DNA from: Yoonia sp. I 8.24
GTDB taxonomy: Bacteria > Pseudomonadota > Alphaproteobacteria > Rhodobacterales > Rhodobacteraceae
Length of the DNA: 64,000 bases
Assembly (NCBI RefSeq): GCF_022096995.1
Contig: NZ_JACXGQ010000006.1
Span: forward strand, 1 to 64,000
Direction: 5' to 3'
Under the pieces are notes generated by a model. It saw only the letters and a program-made list of their open reading frames with translations, did no database searches and had not been told where the DNA came from. Position 1 is the first letter of the stretch. Each line of letters starts with the position of its first letter. The position numbers were made by a program, and so were the translations under genes. This document shows, piece after piece, positions 43,430 to 53,069 of the stretch.

Positions 43430-44506
43430 ATGGATTTTTCACCAGATATTACAGAACGACTGGCGCGGGCCCGTGCAGATTTGCGCATGGGCGTGCCAAT
43501 TGTGCTGGATGGTGGTGCGGTTATTCTGGCGGCGGAAACGCTAACGGGGGCGCGGCTCGCGGCGTTGCGCGCGTTGGGTGGCGATCCGGTGCTGGCGGTG
43601 ACAAGCTGGCGGGCGCAGACATTAAAGGCGCGCGCCTATGACGGCGATGTGGCCCGTATTTTGCTGCCCGGTGATGCGTCGCTTGCATGGGTCCAGTCGA
43701 TTGCGGACCCTGCCGATGATCTGCGCGCGCCAATGAAGGGGCCCATGCAGACCCAACGCGAAGGCGACGCAGATTTGCACCGCGCGGCAATCGCGCTGAC
43801 CAAGGCCGCACGCCTGATGCCTGCTGCGATTGTACTGCCGATTCCGGATCCTGTGACGTTTGCGCAAACCCATAACCTGACCTTGGTCCCTGCGGACGCA
43901 GCGATTGATGATGCTCTTAGCCCGCTAGACCCGATCATCAGCGCGCGCCTGCCGCTATCCGTATCAGAGGCTGGCCGTCTTCATATTTTTAGGCCTGACG
44001 ATGGGGCCGAAGAACATTACGCCGTTGAAATCGGCAAACCTGATCGCAGCAAACCCGTTTTGTCGCGCCTGCATTCTGCCTGTTTTACCGGTGATCTGCT
44101 TGGTTCGCTGAAATGCGATTGCGGCCCCCAGTTGCGCGGTGCGCTGGCGCAAATGGGGGCGGAGGGCGCGGGTGTCTTGCTTTATTTGAACCAAGAAGGG
44201 CGCGGGATCGGCCTTGCCAATAAAATGCGGGCCTATTCGCTCCAAGATCAGGGGTTTGATACTGTAGAGGCTAATCACCGCTTGGGTTTTGAAGACGACG
44301 AGCGCGATTTTCGGATTGGTGCAGAGATTTTGAAACGGATGGGATTCAGTGAGACCCGATTGCTGACAAACAATCCCGCCAAGGTCGCCCGGATGGAAAG
44401 CTGCGGGATTACAGTTGTTGAACGGGTGCCGCTGAAAGTCGGAGAAAACCTACACAATCATGACTATCTGGCAACGAAGGCCGCAAAATCAGGCCATCTT
44501 TTATAA
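43430..44506 (+). CDS. ribA: GTP cyclohydrolase II (RibA), alphaproteobacterial long form
   Basis: RibA opens the GTP ring in riboflavin synthesis. The 358-residue protein has a C-terminal GTP cyclohydrolase II domain (from about 183) with zinc ligands Cys218, Cys229 and Cys231 in ACFTGDLLGSLKCDCG and the catalytic region NQEGRGIGL. The N-terminal 180 residues are a degenerate domain seen in this group of bacteria. ATG 43430 (MDFSPDITERLARAR) is preferred to ATG 43421. Confidence 0.93.
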   Translation: MDFSPDITERLARARADLRMGVPIVLDGGAVILAAETLTGARLAALRALGGDPVLAVTSWRAQTLKARAYDGDVARILLPGDASLAWVQSIADPADDLRAPMKGPMQTQREGDADLHRAAIALTKAARLMPAAIVLPIPDPVTFAQTHNLTLVPADAAIDDALSPLDPIISARLPLSVSEAGRLHIFRPDDGAEEHYAVEIGKPDRSKPVLSRLHSACFTGDLLGSLKCDCGPQLRGALAQMGAEGAGVLLYLNQEGRGIGLANKMRAYSLQDQGFDTVEANHRLGFEDDERDFRIGAEILKRMGFSETRLLTNNPAKVARMESCGITVVERVPLKVGENLHNHDYLATKAAKSGHLL

Positions 44507-44508
44507 GA

Positions 44509-44736
44509 TCAGTCAGTGACGTCTATATTTTGACAGTTGCGGGTCAGGTTGTGGATCTCATGGCCCAGACAGCTCAGCGTCAGCGTGTTGAAATTCATTT
44601 CGACGAGGCGCAGCTGGATCAATCGCTGCGTTTGCGGGCATGATCGTGACAGCGTTTCTGGACAAATACGGGCGTTTTCCAAAGATGCCAGCTCTTCGGT
44701 GGTAAGGATCCTTAGGACTTCGGTTGCCAAGCTCAT
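44509..44736 (-). CDS. Small hypothetical protein, convergent with ribA
   Basis: The 75-residue product is rich in Leu, Thr and Cys (four cysteines, in RICPE, RSCPQ, LSCLG and RNCQN) and predicted helical. No family is recognised. It stops 2 bases from the ribA stop on the opposite strand. The ribosome-binding site is weak, so coding status is moderately supported. Confidence 0.45.
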   Translation of the reverse strand: MSLATEVLRILTTEELASLENARICPETLSRSCPQTQRLIQLRLVEMNFNTLTLSCLGHEIHNLTRNCQNIDVTD

Positions 44737-44905
44737 GTGCGGTGGGTCTTCTTCTGCGTGAGTATGAAATAGCGGCGTTCCCTCTTATACGTGCAATAAA
44801 TCCGGTTCCGTCGAAATGAGACTGGATATGTCGATTTTTTTATCGTTGTTTCAGGTTTCGTGGCCGGTAGTTGCTGCCTAAGGGTGGGATTGCTATCTAA
44901 GCCCC

Positions 44906-45400
44906 ATGAAACCCACTGACCTTGTTTTGACCGGCACCCATATCAGATTTCTGAACCGCCGTTTCGCGCGGACCATCGGCCGAGGCGGGCTGACCGTTGA
45001 TAAGGTCGAAGGCGACGGTGCGACACCACGCGGCACCCATAAGATTGTCGATATGTTGTACCGGGCCGATCGCATGGTCCGACCTAGCAATTGGGCGCGA
45101 GCGATTGGGCCGCATGATCTTTGGTCCGATGATGTGTCTGATCCCGCCTATAATCACATGGTGCGCGCGCCGCATGGATTCAGCCATGAACGCTTGCGGC
45201 GGGCGGATCCGATGTATGATTTGGTATTCATTACCGATTGGAACTACCCAGATGCCACTGCGGGCAAAGGCTCTGCGATTTTTATTCATCAATGGCGCGG
45301 ACCGGGGCGGCCGACGGCGGGCTGCGTTGCGTTTCGGCGCGATCATCTGCGGTGGATCGCGGGGCGGATCACGCGTGGGTCACGGCTTGTTATCGCATAG
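44906..45400 (+). CDS. L,D-transpeptidase (YkuD-like) family protein
   Basis: The 164-residue protein has the YkuD active site FIHQWRGPGRPTAGCVAF with His128 and nucleophile Cys140. The family forms 3-3 peptidoglycan cross-links or anchors lipoproteins. There is no signal peptide in the predicted start (MKPTDLVLTGTH), which is common in this subgroup of short proteins. It is 64 bp before rppH. Confidence 0.88.
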   Translation: MKPTDLVLTGTHIRFLNRRFARTIGRGGLTVDKVEGDGATPRGTHKIVDMLYRADRMVRPSNWARAIGPHDLWSDDVSDPAYNHMVRAPHGFSHERLRRADPMYDLVFITDWNYPDATAGKGSAIFIHQWRGPGRPTAGCVAFRRDHLRWIAGRITRGSRLVIA

Positions 45401-45464
45401 CGGGTGGACCTTGGGCCATGTTTGGTGCGACACGGAACTGAGACAACCGAAAGATTAGACAAAG

Positions 45465-45947
45465 ATGACACCAGAAGAGATTGCGGCACTTCCTTATCGC
45501 CCATGCGTCGGTATTATGCTTGCCAATACGCGCGGCCATATTTTTGTAGGTCAGCGTATTGATCGCGACACGGACGCTTGGCAAATGCCGCAAGGTGGTG
45601 TTGATCCGGGCGAAAATACCTATGATGCCGCGCTGCGCGAATTGGAAGAAGAAACCGGTGTGACGCCAAATTTGGTCAGCCTTGATGGGGAATGCCCGGG
45701 ACTGATCCCCTATGATCTGCCACATGATCTTGTCCCTAAGATCTGGAAGGGCCGGTTTCGTGGCCAAGAACAAAAATGGTATTTATTGCGTTATCACGGG
45801 ACCGATGATCAGGTGAATATCGTCACCAAACAGCCGGAGTTTTCGGAATGGAAATGGATACCGCCGGCTGAATTGGTTGACGCAATCGTGCCGTTCAAAC
45901 GGGCCGTCTATGCGCGGGTCTTAGATGCATTCAAAGGGAAATTGTAA
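45465..45947 (+). CDS. rppH: RNA pyrophosphohydrolase RppH
   Basis: RppH removes pyrophosphate from triphosphate 5' ends and so starts mRNA decay; it also cleaves dinucleoside polyphosphates. The 160-residue protein has the Nudix box at 44-66 ([20 protein letters not shown], with the core REx2EE) and YRPCVGIML and [11 protein letters not shown]. It is followed after 5 bases by a secreted-protein gene. Confidence 0.94.
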   Translation: MTPEEIAALPYRPCVGIMLANTRGHIFVGQRIDRDTDAWQMPQGGVDPGENTYDAALRELEEETGVTPNLVSLDGECPGLIPYDLPHDLVPKIWKGRFRGQEQKWYLLRYHGTDDQVNIVTKQPEFSEWKWIPPAELVDAIVPFKRAVYARVLDAFKGKL

Positions 45948-45952
45948 ACGAT

Positions 45953-46429
45953 ATGCCCAGTATGATGCACCCGATTTGGCTGACCGCTGTGCTTGCCTGC
46001 GCTGCCGAACAGGCGCAGGCGCTCCGCTGTGTTGCGCCTGATCCATTGCGGACATTTTCGGAAATCGCAGCCGCGCCCGAAGATTACTATGTGCTGTATG
46101 GGGAGCTGACATTTGATGAGGCTGAATTGCCTGAGGGATTGCGCGCAATGGGGGCCGGGCTGCCCGCACCAATTGCCGCGCAGTTTCGTGGTAAGGGGTT
46201 GACGCAAGCTGGCTTTACGTCGGACTACATCAGCCCGGTGACCTTGCAGATTGACTGCATGGCCAACTATTGCGGTACGGCGCAAAGCGGAATTGACGCG
46301 CTTTACTTTGTACGTGCAGACCCGACGCCCGTGACAATGGTCGCATCCCCATGTCGGGAATGGATATTCCCAGAACCTACGCAAGCGGTGTTGGATCAAC
46401 TGACCGCTTGCATGCAGGGCGGCTGTTAA
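45953..46429 (+). CDS. Exported protein of unknown function
   Basis: The 158-residue protein has a signal peptide (LTAVLACAAEQAQA, cleavage near 23) and six cysteines in the mature part (LRCVAPD, IDCMANYCGT, SPCREW, TACMQGGC), suggesting disulfides. A strand-rich central domain follows the pattern EDYYVLYGELTFDE. No named family is recognised. It is 5 bp after rppH and probably on its transcript. Its TAA interlocks with that of the convergent transglycosylase (TTAA). Confidence 0.75.
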   Translation: MPSMMHPIWLTAVLACAAEQAQALRCVAPDPLRTFSEIAAAPEDYYVLYGELTFDEAELPEGLRAMGAGLPAPIAAQFRGKGLTQAGFTSDYISPVTLQIDCMANYCGTAQSGIDALYFVRADPTPVTMVASPCREWIFPEPTQAVLDQLTACMQGGC

Positions 46430-47610
46430 CGTAGCCGCTCTAACAAGGAAAGCGAAGGATGCCCATCTTGTGGCAACCCTTGTGACGCCTGATACGCCCG
46501 GATTGCACGGCGTGAATTCGGACCAATTTGACCGTCGACCCCACCCGTTGAATAGCCCGCATCGGTCAGACGTTGTTGCAGTTCGACCCGCTCCGCGCGC
46601 CGCAATCGCCGTTCACCTGCGGGCCATTGCGCGCGCAGCCGATCGCCACCGCGGATACGGTCACCCAGATGGCCAACCCCGATGATATAGGCCTCGGCAT
46701 TATTGTAGCGCGAAATCACATCGAAATTGCGGAACACCATAAAGGCGGGGCCGCCCGCGCCAGTCGGCGTGATCAGCGATGCATCGCCATAGTTCGCAAC
46801 CGCGCGCCCGTTGACATCGCCCACACCAAGCTGCGCCCAAGCCGCCGGGCTGCGGGTCACAGTGCGCCCGGTCTGGCTATAGTCAAACCCACGTGGAAGC
46901 AGCACTTCGACGCCCCAAGGTTGGCCCTGCTGCCAGCCAAACCGCCGGAAATAAGCAGCGGTAGAGGCGAGCGCGTCGCTTGGGTCATCGGCCCAGATAT
47001 CGCGGCGTCCGTCGCCTGTGAAATCGACAGCATAGGCTTCGTAGGATGTGGGGATAAACTGCGTGTGCCCCATCGCCCCAGCCCATGAGCTGGTCATGTT
47101 TTGCGGGGCAACGTCGCCGTTTTGCAAAATCTTGAGTGCGGCAATCAGCTGCCCTTCAAAGAACCGCCCGCGGCGGCCGTCATAGGCCAATGTTGCGAGG
47201 GTCGAGATCAACGGTGTGCTGCCGCGCCGCTGGCCATAGTTGCTTTCCATGCCCCAAACCGCCAACACAACGTGCGGTTCGACCGCATAGGTCGCCTCGA
47301 TCCGCGACAAAAGCCGCCCGTGCTGGCGCAACATGTCACGCCCGTTACTGACCCGCGCATCTGACACGGCCGTGCTCATGTAGTCGGCTAACGGCTTTAC
47401 GAACTCAGCTTGATTGCGGTCCCGGTCGATACTGTCTTGAAGATATTGCGCCCCTTGAAACGCAGCATCAAACGTGCGGTTTGAAATGCCTTGTGCATTT
47501 GCGCGGGCGCGAAAATTTGCGATCCATGTTCCAAACCCGCGCGCATCGGCAAAAGCCGGGCTCGCCAGCGTTGCGGCGCTGGCCGCCATAAGGAATTGTC
47601 TGCGATCCAT
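46426..47610 (-). CDS. Lytic murein transglycosylase (MltB-like) with peptidoglycan-binding domain
   Basis: The 394-residue enzyme has a twin-Arg-like leader (DRRQFLMAASAATLA), catalytic Glu122 in AVWGMESNYG, GAMGHTQFIPTSYE and FTGDGRRDIW of the MltB fold (about 25-320), and a C-terminal PG_binding_1 domain (about 335-394, QIGPNSRRAIRAYQ). It cuts glycan strands to 1,6-anhydroMurNAc ends in the periplasm. ATG 47610 is chosen at the leader; the frame continues to 47670. Confidence 0.92.
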   Translation of the reverse strand: MDRRQFLMAASAATLASPAFADARGFGTWIANFRARANAQGISNRTFDAAFQGAQYLQDSIDRDRNQAEFVKPLADYMSTAVSDARVSNGRDMLRQHGRLLSRIEATYAVEPHVVLAVWGMESNYGQRRGSTPLISTLATLAYDGRRGRFFEGQLIAALKILQNGDVAPQNMTSSWAGAMGHTQFIPTSYEAYAVDFTGDGRRDIWADDPSDALASTAAYFRRFGWQQGQPWGVEVLLPRGFDYSQTGRTVTRSPAAWAQLGVGDVNGRAVANYGDASLITPTGAGGPAFMVFRNFDVISRYNNAEAYIIGVGHLGDRIRGGDRLRAQWPAGERRLRRAERVELQQRLTDAGYSTGGVDGQIGPNSRRAIRAYQASQGLPQDGHPSLSLLERLR

Positions 47611-47751
47611 CTGCTTGGCCTCTTTGTTTTGACTGCAACCTAGCCCAGTCTTGTGGGGTGCGACAATCACCTTTGCGCCAGATGTCAGTTTTGGTCAGCA
47701 ATGCGCGCACGCGCTCTGGGCAGGTCCGCGCTTGGGGGCTAGGATCACCGG

Positions 47752-48147
47752 ATGAACCCGATTGTCGATCCCAAGGTGCAAGCCGCATTTGATGCGTTCC
47801 CCATCGCCGCGCGTGAAACGGCGATGATCTTACGCGGATTGATTTTCGACGAGGCGGCGCAAAATAACGCAGTCGGCGCGCTGCATGAGACATTGAAGTG
47901 GGGGCAGCCTGCCTATCTGACAGCCGCGAGCAAATCAGGGACAACGCTGCGGATCGGCGTCCCAAAGTCAGGGGGCTGCGCGATATACGCGCATTGCGCG
48001 ACCACTGTGATCAGCAAATATGCAGAAACATTTGCGGGTCTCGATATGATTGAAGGAAATCGTGCCGTGCTATTTGCCACAGCGGATGATGTCGTGCCAG
48101 ACCGTCTACGGCTGTTGATCCGGCACGCGCTGACATATCATCTTTAG
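47752..48147 (+). CDS. DUF1801 (YdhG-like) domain protein
   Basis: The 131-residue protein matches the DUF1801 fold: LHETLKWGQPAYL at about 43-55 and the sequence LRIGVPKSGGCAIYAHC near 65. Members are small cytoplasmic proteins of unknown activity, related to the frataxin-like YdhG/YjdI group. The last codons interlock with the rnr stop (TTAG at 48144-48147). Confidence 0.83.
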   Translation: MNPIVDPKVQAAFDAFPIAARETAMILRGLIFDEAAQNNAVGALHETLKWGQPAYLTAASKSGTTLRIGVPKSGGCAIYAHCATTVISKYAETFAGLDMIEGNRAVLFATADDVVPDRLRLLIRHALTYHL

Positions 48148-50399
48148 CGTCGCGTGCGTTTGACCTTGCGCGCCGTTTTTGCGGCTTTCTTACGTGCGGA
48201 TCCGGCTTTGCGCCGCACAGGTTTCCCGCGACCACGCACGGGGCCGCGCGGCATTGTGCGGTCATCAATCGATAGCAATTCAACGATCAACCCGCCAGTA
48301 ATGGGGGTCGCTTCGGCCAGTTTGACTGTCACGCGCTGCCCGAGGCTGATCATCAGCCCAGTGTCTGATCCCATCAAGGTTTGGCTTTCGGCGTCATAAT
48401 GGAAATACTCGCGGCCTAAGCTGCGGATCGGCACCATCCCATCTGCGCCCGTTTCATCGAGCTTCACAAAGACGCCGAATTTGGCGATGCCACTGATGCG
48501 GCCGGTCATTTCAGCGCCGATCCGATCTGATAAAAACGCGGCAAGGTAACGATCCGTTGTATCGCGTTCCGCGACCATCGAACGGCGCTCTGTGTCAGAA
48601 ATCAGCTTGGCCGTGTCGGGCAGGTGATCAACGTCCCACGGGCTCAGCCCGTCTTGCGCCCAGCCATGCGATGCAATCAACGCACGGTGCACGATCAGGT
48701 CAGCGTAGCGCCGGATCGGCGATGTGAAATGCGCATAGGCGCGCAACGCCAGCCCGAAATGCCCAAAGTTTTCCGGGTTATAATAGGCCTGCGTCATCGA
48801 CCGTAGGGTCGCGATATTCACCAGTTCGGCGTTTTCAGTGTCCTTGGCTTGGGCCAGAAGACGGTTCAAATGCGCGGTTTTCAGCACTTGCCCTTTGGCC
48901 AAGACCAGCCCTGCAGAATGCGCTACGTCGCGCAGCGCGTCCAGCTTATCGGAATTGGGTTCTTCATGGACCCGGAACAAGAGCGGCGATTTCTTTGCAA
49001 TCAGCGTTTCTGCGGCGGCGACATTGGCCAGCACCATGAACTCTTCGATCAGGCGGTGTGCGTCTAGCCGCTCTTTGAAATTCACCGAAGTGACTTTGCC
49101 GTCATCGCTCAGCACGATCTGGCGTTCGGGCAGGTCCAGCTCAAGCGGTTGACGCTCCGCGCGCGCCCGGGTCAGCGCGTCGTAAGCCGCATAGATCGGC
49201 CGAATAATATCATCCATCAACGGCGCGACTTTGTCGTTCACCCGGCCGTCCATCGCGTCTTGGACCTCTTCGTAATTCAATGAGGCAACTGATTTCATCA
49301 GCCCGCGATGAAACGCGTGGTCAATCATATTGCCGCCTGCGTCGATGTGCATGGCGACGGCCAAACAGGCGCGCTCAACACCTTCGTGCAGTGAACATAG
49401 ATCGCCTGACAGGCGGTCGGGCAGCATGGGTACAACGCGGTCAGGGAAATAGGTGGAATTGCCGCGCTTGCGCGCTTCGATGTCCAGTTCTGACCCGGGC
49501 GTGACGTAATGGGCGACATCCGCAATCGCGACCCAGATCACAAACCCATCCGCGTTCTTGGGGTCAGGGTCCGCTTCGACAAAGCAGGCATCATCGTGAT
49601 CGCGGGCATCCCAAGGATCAATGGTGAGCAAGGGCATGTCGCGCAGGTCTTTGCGCCCTTTGAGCCCCGCAGGGCTAGCGGCGTCCGCTTCGGCGACGAC
49701 GGCGTCGGGGAAATGATCAGGGATGCCGTGCTGATGGATCGCAATCAGGGACACCGCGCGCGGCGCAGTTGGATCACCCAATCGGGCAACAATGCGTGCC
49801 TTGGGCAGGCCCATGCGACCCTTTGGTCCGGCCTGCTCAGCTTCGACCAATTCACCGTCTTTGGCGCCTCCGGTGGCGCCTGCGGCGACGGTCCATTGCT
49901 TGTCAGCGCCCTTATCGACAGGCACAACGCGGCCCCCTTCGGATCCTGCACGAAACACGCCCAAAATGCGCAGCGGGTTGCTGCCAATCCGGCGGATCAT
50001 GCGCGCCGTGTGCGAATGGTGCTCGGATTTATCGACGGTGAGCCGTCCCAAAATGCGGTCGCCTTTTCCAAGGGCGGGGTCACTGTCGCGCGACAGCATC
50101 AAGATCACAGGTTCCGCGCCTTGGCCTTTCCATTCCAAAGGCCGCGCAAACAGATCACCATCGGCATCCGGGCCCGTGATCTCTAATACCGACACCGGCG
50201 GCAGATCTTCGGCATCACGGTAGGATGACCGACGCTTGGTCAGCTTGCCTTCGTCTTCAAGCTCTTTGAGCAAACGTTTCAGATCAATGCGGGCCGCACC
50301 CTTGATCCCAAAGGCCTTGGCGATGTCGCGTTTGGCAGCTTTGGTTGGGTTCTGGGCGATCCATTCAAGGATCTCGGATTTGGACGGGATACGTATCAT
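48144..50399 (-). CDS. rnr: Ribonuclease R
   Basis: The 751-residue 3'-5' exoribonuclease degrades structured RNA. It has a winged-helix N terminus, cold-shock domains, the RNB catalytic domain with metal ligands in TIDPWDARDHDDACF (near 268), an HAFHRGLMKSVASLNYEEVQ segment, an S1 domain (about 635-715, GRISGIAKFGVFVKLDETGA in part) and a basic tail (RGKPVRRKAGSARKKAAK, about 728-751) as seen in RNase R. The start lies 144 bp from the YHYH gene. Confidence 0.95.
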   Translation of the reverse strand: MIRIPSKSEILEWIAQNPTKAAKRDIAKAFGIKGAARIDLKRLLKELEDEGKLTKRRSSYRDAEDLPPVSVLEITGPDADGDLFARPLEWKGQGAEPVILMLSRDSDPALGKGDRILGRLTVDKSEHHSHTARMIRRIGSNPLRILGVFRAGSEGGRVVPVDKGADKQWTVAAGATGGAKDGELVEAEQAGPKGRMGLPKARIVARLGDPTAPRAVSLIAIHQHGIPDHFPDAVVAEADAASPAGLKGRKDLRDMPLLTIDPWDARDHDDACFVEADPDPKNADGFVIWVAIADVAHYVTPGSELDIEARKRGNSTYFPDRVVPMLPDRLSGDLCSLHEGVERACLAVAMHIDAGGNMIDHAFHRGLMKSVASLNYEEVQDAMDGRVNDKVAPLMDDIIRPIYAAYDALTRARAERQPLELDLPERQIVLSDDGKVTSVNFKERLDAHRLIEEFMVLANVAAAETLIAKKSPLLFRVHEEPNSDKLDALRDVAHSAGLVLAKGQVLKTAHLNRLLAQAKDTENAELVNIATLRSMTQAYYNPENFGHFGLALRAYAHFTSPIRRYADLIVHRALIASHGWAQDGLSPWDVDHLPDTAKLISDTERRSMVAERDTTDRYLAAFLSDRIGAEMTGRISGIAKFGVFVKLDETGADGMVPIRSLGREYFHYDAESQTLMGSDTGLMISLGQRVTVKLAEATPITGGLIVELLSIDDRTMPRGPVRGRGKPVRRKAGSARKKAAKTARKVKRTRR

Positions 50400-50542
50400 C
50401 CGCCAGCCCTAGCACGGAAGGTGGGGGGCGTCACGGGGTGTGCGGCGCTCAAGCGACCCATCGTTGCAATATACGAACCTGATTTCGACGGATGTCGGGC
50501 GCGAACGCGTTATAGAGGGAACCGAACCAGGAGGATGACCCA

Positions 50543-51301
50543 ATGCAGTATTTGCCAATAGCGGCGCTAATCGTGACGCTCGCGCCCGTTGCAGCCCTCG
50601 CACATGACAATCAAAGCAATATAGAAACCCGCGGTGACATGACCTGCATCGTGTCAAATGGCGCACCAAATCACGATATGGGCGCGTTTCCGAACCGGGC
50701 GAACCCCAATGCGTTTCGTGAACAAGAATTGACGTTTTGCTTTCCCGTAAACCCGCAACTGGCTGGGCATATTACTGAAGATTTGATGACGGTCGGCGTG
50801 TCGGTTACCGGGGTACCGATCCGGCCCTATACGGCGGGCTATTACGATCCGGATGGACGGCGTTCGCTCAGCCGTGATTCGTCAAGCGGCTGGCGTCAGC
50901 AGGCGATGCACGACCCGCGCAGTCTTGGTATGGATGACCAAAACGCCCATGTCGATCAGTCTGGTCTTTATCATTATCACGGCGTGTCAGCGGATCTTTT
51001 GGCCGGGCAAAATGGGACATTGATTGGCTATGCACCTGATGGATTTGAAATCCGCTACAGCCCGTCGACAGCGACGTCATCATGGCGGCTGAAATCAGGG
51101 GTGCGTCCCAGCGGGCCGGGCGGGGCCTATGACGGCAGCTTTGAAGAAGATTTCATCTATATGGCGCAAAGCGGCACATTGGATGAATGTAATGGTGGTA
51201 TGGTCAATGGCACCTACACGTATTTCGCGACAGACAGCTACCCGTATTTCCCACGTTGTTTCAAAGGCGAGGTGAACCCGCGGTTCATGGTTCGGAACTG
51301 A
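50543..51301 (+). CDS. YHYH-domain secreted protein
   Basis: The 252-residue protein has a signal peptide (IAALIVTLAPVAALAHD, cleavage near 20) and the YHYH motif (GLYHYHGVSADLL at about 148-160) in the wider pattern IGYAPDGFEIRY. Cysteines in MTCIV, TFCFP, DECNGG and PRCFKG could form disulfides. Members are secreted, calcium- or carbohydrate-associated by guess only; no activity is known. AGGAGGATGACCCA precedes ATG 50543. It is convergent with the GNAT gene and the stop codons abut. Confidence 0.87.
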   Translation: MQYLPIAALIVTLAPVAALAHDNQSNIETRGDMTCIVSNGAPNHDMGAFPNRANPNAFREQELTFCFPVNPQLAGHITEDLMTVGVSVTGVPIRPYTAGYYDPDGRRSLSRDSSSGWRQQAMHDPRSLGMDDQNAHVDQSGLYHYHGVSADLLAGQNGTLIGYAPDGFEIRYSPSTATSSWRLKSGVRPSGPGGAYDGSFEEDFIYMAQSGTLDECNGGMVNGTYTYFATDSYPYFPRCFKGEVNPRFMVRN

Positions 51302-51721
51302 TCAATTTGATAGCGGGCGCACCATGTCTTTATGCGGGATGCCTGCGTCATCATAGAACGGACCTTGGGCGACGAACCCCAACTTTTCATAAAAGCCGAT
51401 GGCGTGATCTTGGGCGCTAAGCTGGGCGTCGGTGATTGTTGGCTGAGTGCGTAAGTGATCCAGCGCGGCCAAGACCAGCTTTGCACCAAGCCCGGTGCCA
51501 CGCTGATCGGCCAGCACGCAGATGCGGCCGATTTTACCGGTTGTCCCTGCGAACAGTATCCGGGCCGTGCCAACAGGCCGCCCGTCGACAGTAGCCAACA
51601 GGTGAACGGCCTGATCGTCGAGATCATCCATTTCTTCCGCTTCGGAAATACCCTGTTCGCCCATGAACACTGCACGGCGTAGTGCGATGCAAGGGGCGTA
51701 ATCCGCGACAACCGCGATCAT
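51302..51721 (-). CDS. GNAT-family N-acetyltransferase
   Basis: The 139-residue acetyltransferase has the ElaA/YjcF-type pattern: [20 protein letters not shown] at the start, [18 protein letters not shown] (acetyl-CoA pyrophosphate loop) near 70-86 and [14 protein letters not shown]. The substrate is unknown. Its start overlaps the stop of dapE by 4 bases (ATGA), so it is probably translated with it. Confidence 0.9.
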   Translation of the reverse strand: MIAVVADYAPCIALRRAVFMGEQGISEAEEMDDLDDQAVHLLATVDGRPVGTARILFAGTTGKIGRICVLADQRGTGLGAKLVLAALDHLRTQPTITDAQLSAQDHAIGFYEKLGFVAQGPFYDDAGIPHKDMVRPLSN

Positions 51722-52860
51722 GCAAAGTAATCCGTCAGGATACGGGCATAGATGGATTTGAGCTGGCCGATTTGGCCGACCGCGACGCGCTCATCCACTT
51801 GGTGCATGGTTTTGCCGACCAGCCCAAATTCGACCACGGGGCAATGATTTTTGACAAAGCGCGCGTCGGACGTGCCACCTGACGTCGACAGTTCAGGCGT
51901 ACGCCCGGTTTCAGTGGCCACGGCGTTTGCGACCAGATCGGATAATTCGCCTGGTGGTGTGACAAAGCTTTCGCCGGACACTTTGACTCTGGTGTCGACC
52001 TCTACCCCAAAGGTATCTTTGATCTGCGCGACCTCAGTTTCGAACCAGTCGATGATCGACTGGCTGGAATGCGCATCATTGAAACGTACATTGACGGCGG
52101 CAGTGCAGCTGGCGGGGATAACGTTTGTGGCGGGGTTGCCTGTGTCGATCGTGACCACGGCCAGCGTAGAGGGATCAAAGTGATCCGTACCTTGGTCCAA
52201 TTCATGTGATGACAGTCGATCAACCAGACGGGCCATCGCGGGGAGCGGGTTATTGGCGCGGTGCGGATAGGCCGAATGCCCTTGTTCACCGCGCACAGTG
52301 AACCACGCTGTCAGTGACCCGCGCCGCCCGATTTTCATCGCCTCGCCCATTTCATTGGGGCAGGTGGGTTCGCCGACGAGGCACACTGACATGGTTTCAT
52401 TATTGGAGGCCATCCAATCCAGCAGGGCGGTCGTGCCGTCAAGCGCGTCGGCTTCTTCATCGCCGGTGATGGCCATGACAACCGCCCCATCAGGTGGCGT
52501 ATCGGTTACGAAATCAATCGCGGCGGCGGCAAAAGCAGCTACGCCGGATTTCATATCCGTGGCACCACGCCCATACATAAACCCATCTTTGATTTCAGCA
52601 CCAAAGGGATCAACCGTCCAATCATCGCGGTTCCCAAGCGGGACCACATCAGTATGGCCGTTAAAACCAAACGTCCGATTGGCACCTTGACGGCCCCAGC
52701 GTGCATAAAGATTTGCGATGCCGCCACGATCCACGCGGGTACAGCTAAAACCAGCCTCCGAGAGCAGCTTTTCCAAAAGCACCAGCGCGCCGCCTTCGGC
52801 TGGGGTGACAGACGGGCAGCGGATCAGATCAGCGGTGAGTGCAATAGGATCCATTGTCAT
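51718..52860 (-). CDS. dapE: Succinyl-diaminopimelate desuccinylase
   Basis: DapE hydrolyses N-succinyl-LL-diaminopimelate in lysine and peptidoglycan precursor synthesis. The 380-residue M20 enzyme has the metal ligands His69 and Asp102 ([17 protein letters not shown]), the general base Glu135 in [19 protein letters not shown] and a final HQVDERV. It belongs to the succinylase branch together with dapD downstream in this window. Confidence 0.94.
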   Translation of the reverse strand: MTMDPIALTADLIRCPSVTPAEGGALVLLEKLLSEAGFSCTRVDRGGIANLYARWGRQGANRTFGFNGHTDVVPLGNRDDWTVDPFGAEIKDGFMYGRGATDMKSGVAAFAAAAIDFVTDTPPDGAVVMAITGDEEADALDGTTALLDWMASNNETMSVCLVGEPTCPNEMGEAMKIGRRGSLTAWFTVRGEQGHSAYPHRANNPLPAMARLVDRLSSHELDQGTDHFDPSTLAVVTIDTGNPATNVIPASCTAAVNVRFNDAHSSQSIIDWFETEVAQIKDTFGVEVDTRVKVSGESFVTPPGELSDLVANAVATETGRTPELSTSGGTSDARFVKNHCPVVEFGLVGKTMHQVDERVAVGQIGQLKSIYARILTDYFA

Positions 52861-53069
52861 AGCGGCGTTCCTTGTCCTGAGTGCTTAAAATAGAGCCGTT
52901 GGATCGGTTGTAAACCGCCAATAGCACGCGGTTTCTGGCGAAGATTTGCCGTTTTTTGGGTCTCTGTGCAATTAAAATCGACTTTCGTATGCGCGGGGGG
53001 GAATTGCTAATTGAAAATACGGTGCTAGTTCGCAATCGCGCGCACCTATAACGATCTAGGAGTGGGACT

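Noticed and set aside
49509-50186. Plus-strand frame opposite rnr
   Set aside because: Antisense shadow of a strongly recognised RNase R gene.
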